A DNA stretch of 64,000 bases from Arthrobacter citreus (GCA_013200995.1 CP053688.1:868001-932000); one strand, 5' to 3'. Shown: positions 54,055-63,286, counted from the stretch's first letter. Notes: generated from the sequence alone by a model not told the origin. Numbers and translations: made by a program.

Positions 54055-54495
54055 TTAATCTACAACAATATAGCCAACCATTGGAGCTTCATCTTGAGAA
54101 TGTGTATCACAAACTAAACGATAAGTACCTTCTTTTTTAAATAATAACGGAATTTCAGTCGTTTTGCCTTTTGTTACTACTCCAGTAAGTTTTGTTCCTT
54201 CGATGTGAAAACTGTGTTCTTTTCCATTAATGCCATGAATTTTAAGATTTACCTTTTCATCTTTTTGAATCACAATTGTGCCAGGATCCCATCTATATGC
54301 TTCAATTTCCGTACCATCTTCTAGCTTAGTACTAAATTCGGCTGTAACCATATCTACGTTAATTGTTTTTACTTGCTTTGGCACTGCAGTAGTTTGAATT
54401 GCCTTTGGAGCTAAGTAATACCATCCACTTAATCCGATAACGACTAATAGGAAACATAGCAATAACCATTTTTTCTTGATAAATATAATATGCAT
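54055..54495 (-). CDS. Membrane-anchored cupredoxin
   Basis: A 146-residue protein with an N-terminal membrane anchor (about 9-29) and a cupredoxin domain. Type 1 copper ligands are visible: His94 (or His97) in EHSFHIEG and Cys129-x2-His132-x6-Met139 in the C-terminal loop. It would carry electrons or copper on the outer face of the membrane. RBS TAGGAGGG on the minus strand. It is convergent with the YtkA-like gene. Confidence 0.87.
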   Translation of the reverse strand: MHIIFIKKKWLLLCFLLVVIGLSGWYYLAPKAIQTTAVPKQVKTINVDMVTAEFSTKLEDGTEIEAYRWDPGTIVIQKDEKVNLKIHGINGKEHSFHIEGTKLTGVVTKGKTTEIPLLFKKEGTYRLVCDTHSQDEAPMVGYIVVD

Positions 54496-54699
54496 AAGAT
54501 CCCTCCTAAAATAGTTTCTTACTTTAAAATATGCTTATCCTATTCATAACTTGTCTAATTATTCTTTATTCATTAACTACATAATTTTTACTTTTGCTCA
54601 TACTGTTATAAAGGAGAACAAATCATATTTTAGAATTATTCAAGATTAGTTATCTACTATATAATGGAAAAGTAGTGATTTTTCTTTGGAGGGGATACG

Positions 54700-55455
54700 A
54701 TGTTTAAAAAAGTACTAGCTAGACTTGGAATTGGAGCAGCTACAGTTAATACAATCATACATACAAGAGATTTATATCCGGGAAAAAATGTTGAAGGTAT
54801 AATCGAAATTAATGGTGGTTCAGTTGCACAAGAGATTAATCATATAGCGCTTAAACTAAAAGCTTATGCAAATAAGAAAAGTGGAGACGATGAAGTATCG
54901 GTTAAACTTCAATTACACAAAGAACGCGTAATAGGTAATATGAAAATTGAAGCAAACGAAAGGAAAATATTACCCTTTTCATTTCAACTACCATATTACA
55001 CACCAATTACAATTAGACATGGTCAAGTTTGGATTGAAACTGATTTAGACATAGACTTAAGTATAGATCCAACAGATACTGATTACTTGAAAGTAAATGC
55101 ACATGCTGAATTAGCTAATTTTATAGAAGCGTTTTCACTTATAGGATTCCGATTACGTCAAGTTGAAGTTGAAGCTCAACACGGTCATTTCTATCAAGAG
55201 TGGGAGTTTGTTCCAAACTCAAAAAGAGAATGGCGATTTGATGAAATTGAATGCATGATTGAACCGAATCAAGATGGTCTATTTATGAGGGTTGCTGTTG
55301 ATAAAGCTGGATTACACCGTGGACTAAGAGGTTTCCTACAAGAATCACTTGGGTTTGATGAAAAGAATTCTGTACTAAGCTTTAAAAATGACCAACTTAA
55401 AGATCCGCATGAAATTGCTAAAACGATAAGGTCATTTTTACAACAATATAATTAA
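54700..55455 (+). CDS. spo0M: Sporulation-control protein Spo0M
   Basis: A 251-residue arrestin-like protein matching Spo0M: MFKKVLARLGIGAATVNT start, PGKNVEGIIEINGG, a two-domain beta-sandwich and a C-terminal helical part (LRGFLQESLGFDE). In B. subtilis its loss or overproduction impairs early sporulation, and it acts near the cytoskeleton and membrane. RBS GGAGGGG. Single gene followed by a terminator. Confidence 0.93.
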   Translation: MFKKVLARLGIGAATVNTIIHTRDLYPGKNVEGIIEINGGSVAQEINHIALKLKAYANKKSGDDEVSVKLQLHKERVIGNMKIEANERKILPFSFQLPYYTPITIRHGQVWIETDLDIDLSIDPTDTDYLKVNAHAELANFIEAFSLIGFRLRQVEVEAQHGHFYQEWEFVPNSKREWRFDEIECMIEPNQDGLFMRVAVDKAGLHRGLRGFLQESLGFDEKNSVLSFKNDQLKDPHEIAKTIRSFLQQYN

Positions 55456-55456
55456 C

Positions 55457-55493
55457 TAAAAGTAAGAGACAGTTTATTTGTCTCTTACTTTTT
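55457..55493 (+). terminator. Terminator of spo0M
   Basis: AAAAGTAAGAGACA pairs with TGTCTCTTACTTTT, followed by TAATTTT. Confidence 0.9.
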
Positions 55494-55648
55494 AATTTTG
55501 AACAATAGTAATCAGCGGAGAATTCATTATTTAGACTCATTTTATTGGGAATTTTAAATAATAACTGTTCGTACAAAAAAATTTAGAATAAAATAAATTG
55601 GTAAATAGAAAAAATTAACATTTTAATGTTGAAGAGGAGTCGTCGTTT

Positions 55649-55944
55649 ATGTAATCTAACGTTAAAAATATGAAATCGATTTCAGGTGGTTTTGAAGCAT
55701 TACTAGGAATTCCAGCTATAGGTGGTTCGATTGTGATCGGTTTTGGGTATGCACCGTTGTTTATTGCTTTAATTCTCCATATTATTACATATGTGTTAGC
55801 GAAAAAGCTGGTGTTTCTGCTTTTGGAAATATTTTTGGAATTATTACATCATGTCTCGCATGGATTCCTTTTTTAGGTATGTTTATGCATATTCTATCTG
55901 CAATTTTTATTTTAATAGGTGCTGCAACACAGCGTACAAAATAA
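55649..55944 (+). pseudogene. Decayed small membrane protein gene
   Basis: After a GAAGAGGAG site, ATG 55649 is followed directly by TAA, then the frame continues (SNVKNMKSISGGFEALLGIP...) to a stop at 55876. A different frame carries the natural continuation (SEKAGVSAFGNIFG...LSAIFILIGAATQRTK) to TAA 55944. Restoring one base near 55800 and replacing the second codon would give a ~97-residue protein with two transmembrane hairpins. Two independent lesions make a true pseudogene likely, although an internal start at ATG 55670 could bypass the first. Confidence 0.75.
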
Positions 55945-55992
55945 CAATTTATAATCAAAATTAAAGTTCGTCTTCATTATTTTTATGAAAGT

Positions 55993-56286
55993 GTGGTTAA
56001 GTTGGTCTTTTTCTTATTAAGTGGTTTTTTTATTCTTCTTATTCTTGGAATTGTTTTTATAGTAAAGGGATTTTTAGTAAAAGGATTATTTAGTATTAGT
56101 GCAAGTATCGTTATTTTTATCATGACGATTATTTATTATGAGCGGAGAAGAAAGAAAAGTAGGGGAATCGATTGGTGTGATTGCGGTGATATGATCTATT
56201 TACCAGACTGTGATCTTCCTGATTGTCACCATCATACGCCTGATTGTACTCCGGATTGTGATTTCAGCCCAGATTGTCCAAGTTAA
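55993..56286 (+). CDS. Small membrane protein with Cys-rich PDC-repeat tail
   Basis: A 97-residue protein with two hydrophobic helices (about 3-26 and 30-48), a basic patch RRRKK and a tail (60-97) of repeated PDC units (PDCDLPDC, TPDCTPDC, SPDC) plus a His cluster. This looks metal-binding or disulfide-forming. The GTG start is uncertain because no clear RBS is present. Downstream gene overlaps slightly in the long frame. No family recognised. Confidence 0.5.
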   Translation: MVKLVFFLLSGFFILLILGIVFIVKGFLVKGLFSISASIVIFIMTIIYYERRRKKSRGIDWCDCGDMIYLPDCDLPDCHHHTPDCTPDCDFSPDCPS

Positions 56287-56300
56287 TAGGGGGATTACTT

Positions 56301-56624
56301 TTGATATTAAAATGGATTCCGTGTCATAGAAAACAAGAAAGGTCATTTCGCATAGGCTCATATACTTTTCCACTTTGTGCAAGATGTACTGCAATTTTAG
56401 TTGGTTATTTGCTTCTACCAATCCTATTTATGTTCTCACACTTTCTATATTGGTGGTACATTCCGAGCTTAATGATTCCATTACTTGTTGACGGGTATAC
56501 ACAGAAATGGAAATGGAGGGAAAGTAATAACGTATTACGTTTCATTACTGGATTGTTTTTTGGAATTGCTCATACAATATTAATTGTATTGTCTGTTCAA
56601 TTTTTGACAAAGATTCTTATATAA
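56301..56624 (+). CDS. DUF2085 membrane protein
   Basis: A 107-residue membrane protein with the DUF2085 signature: CHRKQERSF, G-Y-TFPLCARCTAILVGY and three transmembrane helices. The conserved cysteines and histidine suggest a metal site; function is unknown for the family. TTG 56301 is chosen because AGGGGG lies 7 bases upstream; the frame is open from 56274. It follows the Cys-rich membrane protein after 14 bases. Confidence 0.85.
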   Translation: MILKWIPCHRKQERSFRIGSYTFPLCARCTAILVGYLLLPILFMFSHFLYWWYIPSLMIPLLVDGYTQKWKWRESNNVLRFITGLFFGIAHTILIVLSVQFLTKILI

Positions 56625-56720
56625 AGTTCCCATTTCAATCTATAAAGAAATTTTCAAATGAATTTTTTCTTTGAGGATTGGTTAAAGTACACTTAGATTC
56701 TTATCTAAGGAGGAATTAAA

Positions 56721-56852
56721 ATGGAAGATACACATGAGTTTGTCGAAAATTTACACGAAAAGCAAAGAAAAGACCAAAAAAATAAAGAGCATCAAGGTAA
56801 CGGTACACCAAACGAAAAGTTACCAACTAAACAACATGGTACTAATAAATAA
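56721..56852 (+). CDS. DUF4023 small protein
   Basis: A 43-residue hydrophilic protein (MEDTHEFVENLHEKQRKDQ...) with a strong AAGGAGG site. The start and the NEKLPTKQHG end are those of the DUF4023 family found in spore-forming bacilli. Function unknown. Its own terminator follows. Confidence 0.8.
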   Translation: MEDTHEFVENLHEKQRKDQKNKEHQGNGTPNEKLPTKQHGTNK

Positions 56853-56862
56853 TAAATGTACT

Positions 56863-56895
56863 AACAGCCGTGGCATTTGTCATGGCTGTTTTATT
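56863..56895 (+). terminator. Terminator of the DUF4023 gene
   Basis: AACAGCC-G-TG pairs with CA-T-GGCTGTT, followed by TTATTT. Confidence 0.75.
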
Positions 56896-56952
56896 TATAA
56901 TTAAAAGAAAGGAAGACAACTTAATGTCTTCCCGCACCTTAATTATCTTACT

Positions 56953-57105
56953 TTACCATTTGTGTGCCTTAGCGTTGCTTTTTAAAATAATCGTGTTTTG
57001 TGACTCCATTGTATGTCCATTAACTTGCGATTTAGCACGTTTAGGTCTAGTCCAATTGTGGTAAAACTTCTGAGAATGTGGATCTAAATGATTTTTTATT
57101 GTCAT
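56953..57105 (-). CDS. ypzG: YpzG-family small protein
   Basis: A 50-residue basic protein. The central FYHNWTRPKRAKSQVNG matches the YpzG family of bacilli. ATG 57105 has AGAGGTG at 9 bases on the minus strand; a longer frame to 57150 has no RBS. Function unknown; small, probably sporulation-associated. Confidence 0.85.
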   Translation of the reverse strand: MTIKNHLDPHSQKFYHNWTRPKRAKSQVNGHTMESQNTIILKSNAKAHKW

Positions 57106-57477
57106 GTTGGATTCACCTCTAAGATAATTTGGGATTTCTTTGATATTCAAGTTGAATATCGTAATTAGTATTTGAAAATTAGTAGAAATAATACAATTTA
57201 AAACGATAAATTAATATTGGATTTATTTTTATCATGTGATTAATATATTGAGGATAATAAAATTATAATGAATGTAAATTTATTGAGCGTTTTTATTGAT
57301 AAACAAATAGTTCGTTTATTATTATTTAAATAATACATAAAAATTTTTAAACTTCGAGAGCGACTCGAATTTTGCAATAAATTTAAAATGAAATAATTGA
57401 AAGCAATTTTTAATCGGGAACAAAAATTTATATTAAATAGAGAGATAGTAAACACTTTATTCAAAGGGGAAACCGAG
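57106..57477. other. AT-rich non-coding gap
   Basis: About 370 bases of very AT-rich sequence between divergent genes. No supported gene; the minus-strand frame at 57240-57464 is low complexity and lacks an RBS. Confidence 0.5.
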
Positions 57478-58266
57478 ATGGATATTCAAAATGAAGTATT
57501 ACAATTTAAAATGGATATTGGTGTAAAAAAGCCTGATAGCATAAAAAATAAAGAAGTAAAATGTCCATTTTGTGATCGTGAAAACTTAACTAATATTATT
57601 GATACTTATGGATCAATCATTTATTTAGATAATAAATTTCCGACTTTAGATGATACGTATCAAACTGTTATTATTGAAAGTGATGACTGCAGCGGAGATC
57701 CATCGAAGTATTCTTTAACTCATTTAACAGACTTGTTAACATTTGCAATTGATAAATGGGATGAAATGGAATCGACAGGTCAATACAAGTCAGTTATTCT
57801 ATATAAAAATCATGGCCCACTATCAGGAGGAACATTAAGTCATCCACATATGCAAATCGTAGGACTAAAAAATATCGATTACAATAAAAAGATAACAGAT
57901 GTATATTTTGAAGGAATAGTCATTTCTGCAAATAAAGGATTTGAATTAAATATTTCTACACATCCAATTATGGGTTTTAGAGAATTTAATATTCTAATTG
58001 ATGATAAAAAGTTTATACCTCAAATGGCTCTTTATTTACAAATAGGCACACATTACTTACTTAACCATTTTTATAAAGGACTAGAAAGATATAATTTATT
58101 CTTTTATAAATGGAATGGTAAAATAATTTGTAAAATTCTTCCTAGGTTTGTTGTTTCTCCATTATTTATTGGCTATTCAATTTCACAAGTATCAAGTCAA
58201 TTAGAAGTGCATAAAGATCAAATACTTAGTATTTATAAAAAAGAATTGGAATCAATCACTTCATAA
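57478..58266 (+). CDS. DUF4931 protein (GalT/HIT-like)
   Basis: A 262-residue protein. CPFCDREN near the N-terminus resembles the Zn site of GalT-type enzymes, and GGTLSHPHMQIVG carries the H-P-H of the HIT/GalT nucleotidyl-transfer site. This matches DUF4931. It may be a nucleotidyltransferase or hydrolase; substrate unknown. ATG 57478 has AAAGGGGA upstream, although the frame is open from 57397. Convergent with the DinB gene, with repeat element B between them. Confidence 0.8.
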   Translation: MDIQNEVLQFKMDIGVKKPDSIKNKEVKCPFCDRENLTNIIDTYGSIIYLDNKFPTLDDTYQTVIIESDDCSGDPSKYSLTHLTDLLTFAIDKWDEMESTGQYKSVILYKNHGPLSGGTLSHPHMQIVGLKNIDYNKKITDVYFEGIVISANKGFELNISTHPIMGFREFNILIDDKKFIPQMALYLQIGTHYLLNHFYKGLERYNLFFYKWNGKIICKILPRFVVSPLFIGYSISQVSSQLEVHKDQILSIYKKELESITS

Positions 58267-58298
58267 GAAAAGAGCTTATCGTATTGATAAGCTTTTTT
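58267..58298. terminator. Terminator copy 1 at repeat element B
   Basis: AGCTTATC pairs with GATAAGCT over a GTATT loop, then TTTTT. It serves the DUF4931 gene and is a near-duplicate of 58785-58820. Confidence 0.85.
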
Positions 58299-58784
58299 CT
58301 TGTTATTAAAAAAGAACTGTCATTCAATCAACATTTCTCCAATATAAAGGAAGCAGTATGATGTTGATTTCCAATACAGGATTCTCGCTTTCCATGGGGC
58401 GAGACCTGAGCCTCCTCGGCGAGCCTGCGGGGTCTTTAGCCTTCCCGCATATCCCATAGGAGTCGAGAGCCCGTCCGTTCCAATCAACTCATTCAAAATA
58501 AAAATGCATTCAATAAAGAACCTTATTAATCCCTATACTTAAAGAAGAATAGAAATAAATACTCGGTTATTTTGCTAAATATCGATAAATCGTCTACTTA
58601 TAAACAAATAATTGAATTTGTACTTCAAACAATTATCAACTCAATAATTTATATTCTTAAAAGAACCACTACTAAAAGTTTGTTGGTATTCTAAATAATA
58701 TCACTAAAAGAAAAAAGAAATATACTTTTAAATATTGTGCTTAGTGTACTATTTAACTATTTACTATTTTAAATTTCAATAATT
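58299..58784 (-). mobile_element. ~490-bp repeat element, copy B
   Basis: Inverted relative to copy A at 52422-52910. The spacing of all landmarks is conserved within a few bases. The conserved core is 58339-58489. Flanked by duplicated GAAAAGAGC(T/A)TATCGTATTGATAAGC terminator hairpins whose sequence differs from those at copy A. Confidence 0.8.
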
Positions 58785-58820
58785 GAAAAGAGCATATCGT
58801 ATTGATAAGCTCTTTTTTAA
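58785..58820. terminator. Terminator copy 2 at repeat element B
   Basis: GAGC(A)TATC pairs with GATAAGCTC, followed by TTTTTT. Same hairpin as at 58267 with few changes. Lies on the side of the minus-strand DinB gene. Confidence 0.8.
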
Positions 58821-58964
58821 TTTTTCTAGTAAGTTGTTCCTGAATAAATTTAGTTCAATTCATAAAAATTAAATACTAAAACATTAACTAATACAGAATC
58901 GTCCAAAACAAAAACAAGTGATAATTACAAGTTGAATCAAACAAACATTACAGAGTGAATTAAT

Positions 58965-59450
58965 TTAATTAAATTCTTCTATTAATTCCCTTATTTGTTC
59001 AATATGACGCTTTTCATGTACACCAATAAAAGGAATCCATTGTTTTAGATTGATTTGTCCAAAAATCGGATGAGGCATTCCTTTATCTTCTAGATTATGG
59101 TCTTTAGTTAACTCAACAAAGTCCAATAAGGATTTTCTCGATTGTTTCAATTTCTCTTTCATTTCATCCATCGTTATGTATTGATCTGTTGGTTCAAAAT
59201 GCTGTGGAGCGGTTACTTTTTTAGCGCGATTAGTTGCAAGATGAATTGGTTTATCTGATATGACTTCGATTGGAGCCTCTTTAAATGTTTTAGTCATCAA
59301 TTTAACTAATTTTGATTCCATTAAGTATAAATGCTCAAGAACTTGCATGATGGACCATTTTTCATTATTTACTCTTTTATTTAATTGATCATCAGTTAAA
59401 TGATCAACACTTTCCAATAGTTCTTTTCTAATTAGGATATTTTCGTTCAA
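58965..59450 (-). CDS. DinB-family protein
   Basis: A 161-residue four-helix-bundle protein of the DinB/YfiT group. The three metal-binding His are His in VLEHLYL and two in GVHEKRHIEQI. DinB proteins include thiol-S-transferases and many of unknown role. TTG start at 59450 with GGGGAA about 8 bases upstream on the minus strand. It stands alone between the repeat element and the fructose operon. Confidence 0.85.
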   Translation of the reverse strand: MNENILIRKELLESVDHLTDDQLNKRVNNEKWSIMQVLEHLYLMESKLVKLMTKTFKEAPIEVISDKPIHLATNRAKKVTAPQHFEPTDQYITMDEMKEKLKQSRKSLLDFVELTKDHNLEDKGMPHPIFGQINLKQWIPFIGVHEKRHIEQIRELIEEFN

Positions 59451-59744
59451 AAGATATTCCCCATTTCTGATAATAATTGATATTACTACTAATTTTTAAC
59501 ATAGTTAAAGGCTGGATTCTATGAAACTTAAATTTGAGTAAAGCAAATTTACATAAATATTATTAGCAAATTAATGAAATACTATCACTTAATTAATAGT
59601 TTAATGTAGCTTGTAAATTTTTACAAATAGGATGAATTTGATTGGTATTGGAAGTTTCCGGTTGTTATTGAATGTTTTTGGAAGAAAATGATTGATTTTT
59701 TGTTTTTTGTGACATATACTTGGTTTTATGAAAGGATGAAGACT
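59451..59744. other. Control region of the fructose operon
   Basis: AT-rich sequence between the divergent dinB-like and fruR genes. GTTATTGAATG and TTGATTGGTATTGG motifs occur near 59640-59680, but neither a clear promoter nor a FruR operator could be fixed. Confidence 0.35.
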
Positions 59745-60500
59745 ATGTTAACTCCCGAAAGACAACAATTGATATTAGATATGATTAAAAGAATGGGTAT
59801 TGTGAAATTAAGGGATATCGTAGAAGCGACGAATACTTCGGAGTCCACTATACGTAGGGATTTAGTTGAACTCGAGTCTCTTAATCTCCTAAAACGTGTT
59901 CATGGTGGAGCAGCTTCAATTAATAGCAAAGCCACTGAATTAAGTATGACTGAAAAAACGTCCAAAAACGTTCATAATAAAAAATTAATCGCTGGTCTTG
60001 CAGTTACGCAGATTAATGAAGGCGATTGTATTTATCTAGATGCTGGTAGTACAACATTTGAAATGATTCCTTTATTAAAAGGTTTAGATGTAACGGTTGT
60101 CACGAATGGCTTAATGCATGTCGAAGCTCTATTCGAAAATGAAGTGTCTGCTTACCTAATAGGTGGAAAAATGAAAGGGCATACAAAAGCGCTAATCGGT
60201 AATATGGCTTCAGAGAGCTTAAAGAATTTTCGTTTTGATAAATGTTTTATTGGAGCGAATGGAATTCATTCTAAATTTGGCTATACTACGCCGGACCCTG
60301 AAGAGGCATTTGTAAAGAAAACAGCGATTTCAATTTCAGAGAAAGTATATATAATAGCAGATTTTAGTAAATTTGGTGAAACAAGCTTTGCTAAGATTGG
60401 TGAAATAGAAGAAGCAATCATTATAACAGACGATACAGATGACGTAATAGCTAAACAATTTGAGCAAAAAACATCAGTGATAAAGGTAGTGAAATCATGA
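59745..60500 (+). CDS. fruR: Fructose operon repressor, DeoR family
   Basis: A 251-residue DeoR regulator: N-terminal winged helix with the family signature (VKLRDIVEATNTSESTIRRDLVELE) and C-terminal sugar-phosphate-binding domain (DAGSTTFEM, TNGLMH, GANGIH). It should repress the operon until fructose-1-phosphate accumulates. ATG 59745 has AAAGGA at 8 bases; the frame is open from 59688. Length equals that of B. subtilis FruR. fruK overlaps its end. Confidence 0.93.
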   Translation: MLTPERQQLILDMIKRMGIVKLRDIVEATNTSESTIRRDLVELESLNLLKRVHGGAASINSKATELSMTEKTSKNVHNKKLIAGLAVTQINEGDCIYLDAGSTTFEMIPLLKGLDVTVVTNGLMHVEALFENEVSAYLIGGKMKGHTKALIGNMASESLKNFRFDKCFIGANGIHSKFGYTTPDPEEAFVKKTAISISEKVYIIADFSKFGETSFAKIGEIEEAIIITDDTDDVIAKQFEQKTSVIKVVKS

Positions 60501-61408
60501 TTTATACAGTAACACTTAATCCTTCAATTGATTACATTGTTGAAGTTGACGATCTTCAATTAGGAAAAATTAATCGAATGAAGAGGGAAAATAAATTTCC
60601 CGGTGGAAAAGGAATCAATGTTTCTAGAGTTTTAAATAGATTAGATGTCAAGAGTGTAGCTCTTGGATTCGTCGGAGGATTTACAGGTGATTTTATTAAA
60701 TCTGTTTTAGAAAAAGAAAATGTATCATCTGACTTTGTTCAAGTGCAAGGCGATTCTAGAATTAACATAAAATTGAAATCTCAATTGGAAACAGAAATCA
60801 ATGGTCAAGGACCTTCAATTTCCGAGGAAAAGCTTACTCAATTTTTTGATAAGTTAAATCAAGTTGAAAAAGGTGATTATGTAGTATTAGCCGGAAATAT
60901 TCCTAATACTTTACCGCTTGATTTATACGAAATATTGACTAAGTGGGGGAAAGAAAATGGTATTCATATCGTTGTAGATGCAAGTGGAAAGGCACTTTTA
61001 GATGTAGTAAAACATCAACCTTTTTTCATTAAACCAAATCATCATGAATTAGGTGAATTATTTGATGTCAAAATTACTTCGATTGAGCAAGCCATCCCAT
61101 ATGGTAAAAAGTTAGTTGAGATGGGTGCACAGAATGTTGGGATATCTTTTGCTGGAGACGGGGCAGTGCTGATCACTGAATCATCTGTTTATGTTTCAAA
61201 TGTTCCAAAAGGAGAAGTCATTAACTCGGTAGGTGCAGGTGATTCACTTGTAGCTGGTTTTATAGGAACTTATGTTTTGACAAACTCCATAGAAACGGCA
61301 TTTAAAGTTGGCGTAGCATCAGGTAGTGCTACTGCATTTTCAGAGGATTTAACTAAAAAAGAGAAGATTGAAAAGTTACTTGAACAAGTAAAAATAGAAA
61401 AGGGTTAG
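60497..61408 (+). CDS. fruK: 1-phosphofructokinase
   Basis: A 303-residue PfkB kinase: N-terminal TLNPSIDYIVEVD, glycine signature GGKGINVSRVL and C-terminal NSVGAGDSLVAGF with the catalytic Asp. It converts fructose-1-phosphate, produced by FruA, into fructose-1,6-bisphosphate. ATGA overlap with fruR and 12 bases before fruA. Confidence 0.95.
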   Translation: MIYTVTLNPSIDYIVEVDDLQLGKINRMKRENKFPGGKGINVSRVLNRLDVKSVALGFVGGFTGDFIKSVLEKENVSSDFVQVQGDSRINIKLKSQLETEINGQGPSISEEKLTQFFDKLNQVEKGDYVVLAGNIPNTLPLDLYEILTKWGKENGIHIVVDASGKALLDVVKHQPFFIKPNHHELGELFDVKITSIEQAIPYGKKLVEMGAQNVGISFAGDGAVLITESSVYVSNVPKGEVINSVGAGDSLVAGFIGTYVLTNSIETAFKVGVASGSATAFSEDLTKKEKIEKLLEQVKIEKG

Positions 61409-61420
61409 GGGGGACGAATT

Positions 61421-63271
61421 ATGAGAATAACAGAATTACTAAAAATAGATACAGTTCTCATCGATTTGAAATCATCATCAAAAATGGCAGTTATTGATGA
61501 ATTGATTGAAGGTTTAAATAGCGGAGGGAGACTAAACGATAAAAATCAGTTTAAAGAAGCTATTTTAAATCGTGAGGGCCAAAGTACGACTGGAATTGGA
61601 GAAGGTATTGCAATACCACATGCAAAAACAACTGCGGTTAAGACTCCTGCCATCGCATTTGGACGATCTAAAGAAGGAATAGATTATGAATCACTTGATG
61701 GTCAACCAGCTCACTTATTCTTTATGATTGCTGCTAGCGAAGGTGCTAATAATGCCCATTTAGAAACATTATCTCGTTTGTCTTCTTTATTAATGGACGA
61801 AGATTTTCGTCGATCATTATTATCCGCAAAAGATGCAAGCGATATACTAAACTTAATCGATCAAAAAGAAAAATCGTTAAATGAAGAAAATGAAGAAACA
61901 CAAATAAATGATTCAACTCGTCAACTAGTACTTGCGGTAACAGCATGTCCAACTGGTATTGCTCATACGTATATGGCTGCAGATGCACTAAAGGCTAAAG
62001 CGAAAGAATTAAACATCGATATTAAAGTTGAAACAAATGGTTCAACAGGAATTAAAAATGAGCTAACAAGTGATGAAATTAGTAGAGCAAAAGCTATTAT
62101 AGTAGCTGCTGATAAACAAGTTGAAGTAAACCGTTTTGACGGGAAACATGTTATACAAGTTCCCGTTGCAGACGGTATTCGTAAATCAAAAGAATTATTA
62201 GAGAGAGCTGTTAAGCAAGATGCACCAATTTTTCATGCGACTAAAAATGGTTCTGGCGCATCTTCAACTAAACAAGGTTCAGGTATCTATAAACATTTAA
62301 TGAACGGTGTTAGTAATATGCTTCCTTTTGTAGTTGGAGGTGGAATTCTAATTGCATTAGCTTTTGCTTTTGGTGGAATTCATACAAAAGGTCCAATTGC
62401 TGAATTATTAATGAAAATTGGTGGAACTGGGGCATTTAGTTATTTAGTGCCTATATTAGCTGGTTTTATTGCTAGTTCGATTGCAGATCGACCTGGATTC
62501 GTACCTGGTGTAGTTGGAGGGTTTTTAGCTTCTAGCGCTGGTGCAGGTTTCTTAGGTGGTTTAATTGCAGGTTTCTTAGCTGGTTATGTTGTACTCGGTC
62601 TAAAGAAAGTCTTTTCAAAATTACCGAATTCATTAGAAGGTATTAAACCAGTTCTTTTATATCCTGTGTTTGGTTTATTAATTACAGGTGTTTTAATGGA
62701 ATTGGTTGTAAACCCTCCAGTAACATTTTTAAATACTGCATTAACGCATTGGTTAAATAGTTTAAATGGAGGAAATGCCATTCTTCTAGGATTACTTTTA
62801 GGTGGTATGATGGCTGTTGATATGGGTGGACCGATTAACAAAGCGGCATTCACATTTGGTATCGCAGCAATAGCTGCAAATAATTTTGGACCGCATGCTG
62901 CTGTAATGGCAGGTGGTATGGTACCTCCGTTAGGTATCGCATTCGCAACGACGATTTTTAAATCTAAGTTTACTGAAATGGAACGTAAATCAGGTATTAC
63001 AAACTATATTATGGGTATTTCATTCATTACTGAAGGAGCAATACCATTTGCTGCTGCTGACCCAGTACGTGTAATTGTAAGTTCAGTTGTAGGTTCTTCA
63101 ATTGCTGGTGGACTTGCTATGGCATTTGGGATTACATTGCCTGCACCACACGGAGGAGCATTCGTTATTCCGTTAGTAAATAAACCATTATTGTATATAC
63201 TAGCAATTCTGATTGGCTCTATTATCACTGCCATTATGCTAGGAATTTGGAAGAAAAAAGTTAATGAATAA
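61421..63271 (+). CDS. fruA: Fructose PTS enzyme IIABC
   Basis: A 616-residue PTS permease with domain order IIA (about 1-145, phospho-His67 in IPHAK), IIB (about 168-270, phospho-Cys176 in VTACPTGIAHTYMA) and IIC (about 285-612, eight or more membrane segments). It imports fructose as fructose-1-phosphate. Slightly shorter than B. subtilis FruA. Last gene of fruRKA; RBS GGGGGG. Confidence 0.95.
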   Translation: MRITELLKIDTVLIDLKSSSKMAVIDELIEGLNSGGRLNDKNQFKEAILNREGQSTTGIGEGIAIPHAKTTAVKTPAIAFGRSKEGIDYESLDGQPAHLFFMIAASEGANNAHLETLSRLSSLLMDEDFRRSLLSAKDASDILNLIDQKEKSLNEENEETQINDSTRQLVLAVTACPTGIAHTYMAADALKAKAKELNIDIKVETNGSTGIKNELTSDEISRAKAIIVAADKQVEVNRFDGKHVIQVPVADGIRKSKELLERAVKQDAPIFHATKNGSGASSTKQGSGIYKHLMNGVSNMLPFVVGGGILIALAFAFGGIHTKGPIAELLMKIGGTGAFSYLVPILAGFIASSIADRPGFVPGVVGGFLASSAGAGFLGGLIAGFLAGYVVLGLKKVFSKLPNSLEGIKPVLLYPVFGLLITGVLMELVVNPPVTFLNTALTHWLNSLNGGNAILLGLLLGGMMAVDMGGPINKAAFTFGIAAIAANNFGPHAAVMAGGMVPPLGIAFATTIFKSKFTEMERKSGITNYIMGISFITEGAIPFAAADPVRVIVSSVVGSSIAGGLAMAFGITLPAPHGGAFVIPLVNKPLLYILAILIGSIITAIMLGIWKKKVNE

Positions 63272-63286
63272 TTATATTCACATTTC

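Noticed and set aside
52391..58820. Classical insertion sequences at the inverted repeats
   Set aside because: No transposase frame is present in either ~490-bp copy. The flanking duplications are terminator hairpins rather than short target repeats with terminal inverted repeats.
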